Shown here: piece after piece, positions 5,074 to 6,446 of the stretch
Position numbering within the stretch: the first letter of the stretch is position 1
How the letters are laid out: the number at the start of each line of letters is the position of its first letter
NCBI GenBank assembly: GCA_947175655.1
Contig: CAMWNQ010000097.1
Coordinates: forward strand, 1-6,446
Length of the DNA stretch: 6,446 bases
DNA from: an uncultured Clostridia bacterium
GTDB lineage: Bacteria; Bacillota; Clostridia; Oscillospirales; Ruminococcaceae
Reading direction: 5' to 3'
Position numbers and translations under genes: made by a program
Notes under the pieces: model-generated
Databases searched by the model: none
Told to the model about the DNA's origin: nothing
Seen by the model: only the letters and a program-made list of their open reading frames with translations

Positions 5074-5637
5074 TTATAATAAAGTTTTTCTGATTTCTGT
5101 TTCCATCTCTGATTTCAGATATGAACTTCTGTAGGCAAGTATCATTATAAGCATTGCCTTTTTAAGTTTTTCACTTCCGTATTTTATACTCTTTGCTGAG
5201 TTTCTGACTGCCTCATTTATAACAGTGACAAGGGAATCATATTCAAATGCTCCGTTATCCTCTGCATCAAAAATGATACGGCACAGTATATTATATAATA
5301 TTACATCATCAATTATATCATCAGAAGTATCATCAACATCACCATTTACATAAGTCATAAGTCTGGCAATATCCTCCAGCTTCATTACTCCCCTGAGCAT
5401 ATTGATAAGAATAATTCTTATAATCTGTCGCTGACAGTATTTTTTTCCCTTTGTAGATGATACCCAGCCTCTTTTTATCCAGTTCTGAATTGTAGAACCT
5501 TCTATGCCTGTAAGTTTTGAAAGCTGTGAGAGCGTAAGACCTCCGGTAGCCTCCAGAACAGGCGATACTGCGGAAAATGCTTCATTTCTTATCTGTTCAT
5601 TATATTTTAATGTTGTACCCGGAATAATTCTAGACAA
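5074..5637 (-). CDS. DUF1836-type helix-turn-helix regulator
   Basis: A 187-residue protein that begins with TTG (5635-5637); AAAGGAG at 5646-5652, eight bases upstream, decides this start. Residues 33-72 are a MerR-like winged helix-turn-helix: LTLSQLSKLTGIEGSTIQNWIKRG (34-57), a short wing with STKGKKY (61-67), then RQIIRIILINMLRGVMKLEDIARLM (70-94). This matches the DUF1836 pattern of Firmicutes as I remember it. The remainder is helical with an acidic linker (DVDDTSDDIIDD, 100-111), probably for dimerisation or sensing. The family is uncharacterised; DNA binding is inferred from the fold. As first gene of the operon with the SPFH and Nudix genes, and with a dyad in its promoter, it could be the operon's own regulator (inference). 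Confidence 0.8.
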   Translation of the reverse strand: MSRIIPGTTLKYNEQIRNEAFSAVSPVLEATGGLTLSQLSKLTGIEGSTIQNWIKRGWVSSTKGKKYCQRQIIRIILINMLRGVMKLEDIARLMTYVNGDVDDTSDDIIDDVILYNILCRIIFDAEDNGAFEYDSLVTVINEAVRNSAKSIKYGSEKLKKAMLIMILAYRSSYLKSEMETEIRKTLL

Positions 5638-5645
5638 GTTCGTTT

Positions 5646-5652
5646 CTCCTTT
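5646..5652 (-). promoter_or_regulatory. Ribosome binding site deciding the TTG start of the DUF1836 gene
   Basis: AAAGGAG on the minus strand, eight bases before TTG 5637-5635. No ATG in this frame lies near it, so the rare start is well supported. Confidence 0.8.
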
Positions 5653-5667
5653 CTTTATGATGATAAG

Positions 5668-5696
5668 ATTATATCACAGGTTCTTATGAACTTCAA
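5668..5696 (-). promoter_or_regulatory. Promoter of the DUF1836-SPFH-Nudix operon with spacer dyad
   Basis: On the minus strand -35 TTGAAG (5691-5696) and -10 TATAAT (5668-5673) are 17 bases apart. Between them lies the dyad GTTC-TTAT-GAAC (5680-5691), filling most of the spacer and touching the -35. A protein bound there would block RNA polymerase, or remodel the promoter as MerR-type regulators do. The adjacent DUF1836 protein is the obvious candidate, without direct evidence. Confidence 0.65.
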
Positions 5697-5775
5697 ATGT
5701 TGTCTGATGTTAATTTCAGGAGATTTTTTAATATATATCTTTTTTTCTCTGATTTTCTCATATTTTTACTTTTTT

Positions 5776-5815
5776 TCATAATTTTTCATAAATCTGCATA
5801 TATATTATATACATC
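5776..5815 (+). promoter_or_regulatory. Sigma-E-like promoter region of spoIIID
   Basis: In B. subtilis spoIIID is transcribed by mother-cell sigma-E (roughly GHATADT, 13-15 bases, CATACAHT). Two overlapping matches occur: TCATAAT (5776-5782) with CATATATA (5797-5804) at 14 bases, and TCATAAA (5786-5792) with TATACATC (5808-5815) at 15 bases. A direct repeat TTTTTCATAA with a ten-base period (about 5772-5791) creates both -35 elements. The surrounding DNA is very AT-rich, so chance matches are possible. Confidence 0.4.
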
Positions 5816-5823
5816 TATTATTT

Positions 5824-5830
5824 AAAGGAG
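5824..5830 (+). promoter_or_regulatory. Ribosome binding site deciding the TTG start of spoIIID
   Basis: AAAGGAG lies ten bases before TTG 5841-5843. No ATG in the correct frame precedes the conserved region. Confidence 0.75.
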
Positions 5831-5840
5831 TGAAAACAGT

Positions 5841-6143
5841 TTGAACAGTTCAGATAATTTTGAAAACAGACCTGTTATTTTAGGGGAATACATAATAAAC
5901 AATAAAGCCACCGTCAGAGCTACTGCCGGACATTTCGGAATATCTAAAAGTACAGTACATAAAGACGTAAGCGAAAAACTGCCAGAAATAAATAAGGAAC
6001 TTGCCGGAGAAGTAAAAAGTATTCTTGAAATAAATAAGAAGGAAAGACATATAAGAGGCGGAATGGCTACTAAAATGAAATATCAGAAACTTGCGGAAGA
6101 GCATAAAAAAATAAATCAATATAAAAATACTGCCCTGAAATAA
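5841..6143 (+). CDS. spoIIID: Sporulation transcription factor SpoIIID
   Basis: A 100-residue protein with a TTG start, close to the usual 80-95 residues of the family. It aligns along nearly its whole length with remembered B. subtilis SpoIIID: ILGEYIINNKATVRATAGHF (13-32), GISKSTVHKDVSEKLPEIN (33-51; the recognition helix is SKSTVHKD), LAGEVKSIL (54-62), and the basic RHIRGGMATKMKY (69-81), which in B. subtilis forms a C-terminal DNA-contacting helix. SpoIIID acts in the mother cell, activating and repressing sigma-E-regulon genes, including the path to sigma-K. The C-terminus (about 83-100) is a divergent lysine-rich tail. Its final codons (Thr-Ala-Leu-Lys) are also the left arm of the first downstream hairpin. 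The gene is divergent from the DUF1836 operon across 203 bases. Confidence 0.93.
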   Translation: MNSSDNFENRPVILGEYIINNKATVRATAGHFGISKSTVHKDVSEKLPEINKELAGEVKSILEINKKERHIRGGMATKMKYQKLAEEHKKINQYKNTALK

Positions 6144-6156
6144 AAAACAGGGCAGT
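6129..6156. terminator. Hairpin 1 overlapping the spoIIID stop codon
   Basis: ACTGCCCTG (6129-6137) and CAGGGCAGT (6148-6156) are perfect nine-base arms around a ten-base A-rich loop that contains the spoIIID stop codon (6141-6143). On the plus strand no T-run follows. On the minus strand the stem is followed by ATTTTTAT, so it looks better as a leftward terminator, although no leftward gene is visible to its right. It may instead protect the spoIIID mRNA 3' end. Confidence 0.55.
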
Positions 6157-6186
6157 CAAATCTATATAAAAGTGAAAAATTAAATT

Positions 6187-6215
6187 TACTGCCCTGAAGC
6201 TGTTCACGGGCAGTA
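6187..6215. terminator. Hairpin 2 with arms copied from hairpin 1
   Basis: TACTGCCC (6187-6194) pairs with GGGCAGTA (6208-6215), extended inward by TGAA/TTCA (6195-6198 with 6203-6206) around a GCTG loop, with C6207 bulged: 12 base pairs. TACTGCCCTGAA is shared with hairpin 1 (6128-6139). A run of six T (about 6235-6240) follows 19 bases later on the plus strand, too far for a classical terminator. Confidence 0.5.
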
Positions 6216-6387
6216 ATGCCACTCCAAAGACATTGTTTTTTACTTTAAAAAAACTGCAAATTTAATCTTCCGCTTATAATATTTTATGCCGTTTTTTGCA
6301 TTTTGCAACAGGTAAATTCTGTAATTTTTGTCAGATTTGTGTAACTTAAAAAAGTGATTTTGTAAAAAAGATGTTATATTTCTGTTA
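6216..6387. other. AT-rich non-coding stretch after the spoIIID hairpins
   Basis: No reading frame with a start and ribosome binding site is seen on either strand. Contents are T- and A-runs, and a small palindrome TTGCA-TTT-TGCAA (6296-6308). It appears to be the leader and promoter region of a gene beyond the right edge. Confidence 0.5.
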
Positions 6388-6416
6388 TTGTATTTTACTC
6401 ATTATTTTGTTATAAT
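6388..6416 (+). promoter_or_regulatory. Extended -10 promoter reading out of the window
   Basis: The -35 TTGTAT (6388-6393), 17 bases, and TATAAT (6411-6416) preceded by TGT (6408-6410), a TGn extended -10. The start would be near 6423, so a rightward gene is expected just outside the window. Confidence 0.6.
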
Positions 6417-6446
6417 GTAAAAAAATAAAGTATTGCAACAATATTC

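Noticed and set aside
5880..6119. Minus-strand frame opposite spoIIID
   Set aside because: It is an antisense shadow of a firmly identified gene; its Phe-rich product reflects complement codons.

Overview
The window looks like a chromosomal segment of a low-GC Gram-positive anaerobe. The best fit is a Ruminococcus-type member of the class Clostridia (inference). Supporting signs are very AT-rich intergenic DNA, strong AGGAGG-type ribosome binding sites, frequent TTG starts, and Firmicutes-specific families (IreB, SpoIIID, DUF1540, DUF1836, PdaA-type deacetylase). No transposase, integrase, phage gene, cas gene, tRNA or rRNA is visible.

Layout: (1) 3-1649, minus strand: a 548-residue membrane-anchored, acidic, extracytoplasmic protein of unknown function with its own near-consensus promoter. 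(2) 1889-2077, plus: a small nine-cysteine DUF1540-type protein. (3) 2078-2434: a 357-base gap holding a consensus sigma-A promoter, a hairpin resembling one type I-C CRISPR repeat, a palindrome, and a second promoter directly upstream of ireB. (4) 2435-2680, plus: ireB, apart from its usual ruvX neighbour. (5) 2787-3536, plus: a secreted PdaA-like de-N-acetylase, then a strong terminator and an AT-rich repeat zone. (6) 5637 down to 3699, minus: an apparent operon DUF1836 regulator, then prohibitin/SPFH membrane protein, then Nudix hydrolase, starting from a promoter with a dyad in its spacer. (7) 5841-6143, plus: spoIIID, divergent from that operon, followed by two hairpins sharing the same arm sequences. 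(8) 6216-6446: no gene, but an extended -10 promoter pointing out of the right edge.

Shared themes are sporulation and the cell envelope. SpoIIID is a mother-cell transcription factor, PdaA enzymes make cortex muramic delta-lactam, and IreB is a substrate of the envelope-sensing kinase IreK/PrkC. The DUF1836-SPFH-Nudix cluster could be a small membrane-stress unit with its own regulator, but that is inference. The least explained features are the promoter-driven solitary CRISPR-repeat-like hairpin upstream of ireB and the four-arm alternative-pairing region after spoIIID. Most of the rest is recognisable housekeeping or sporulation DNA; no clear new multi-gene system is visible.
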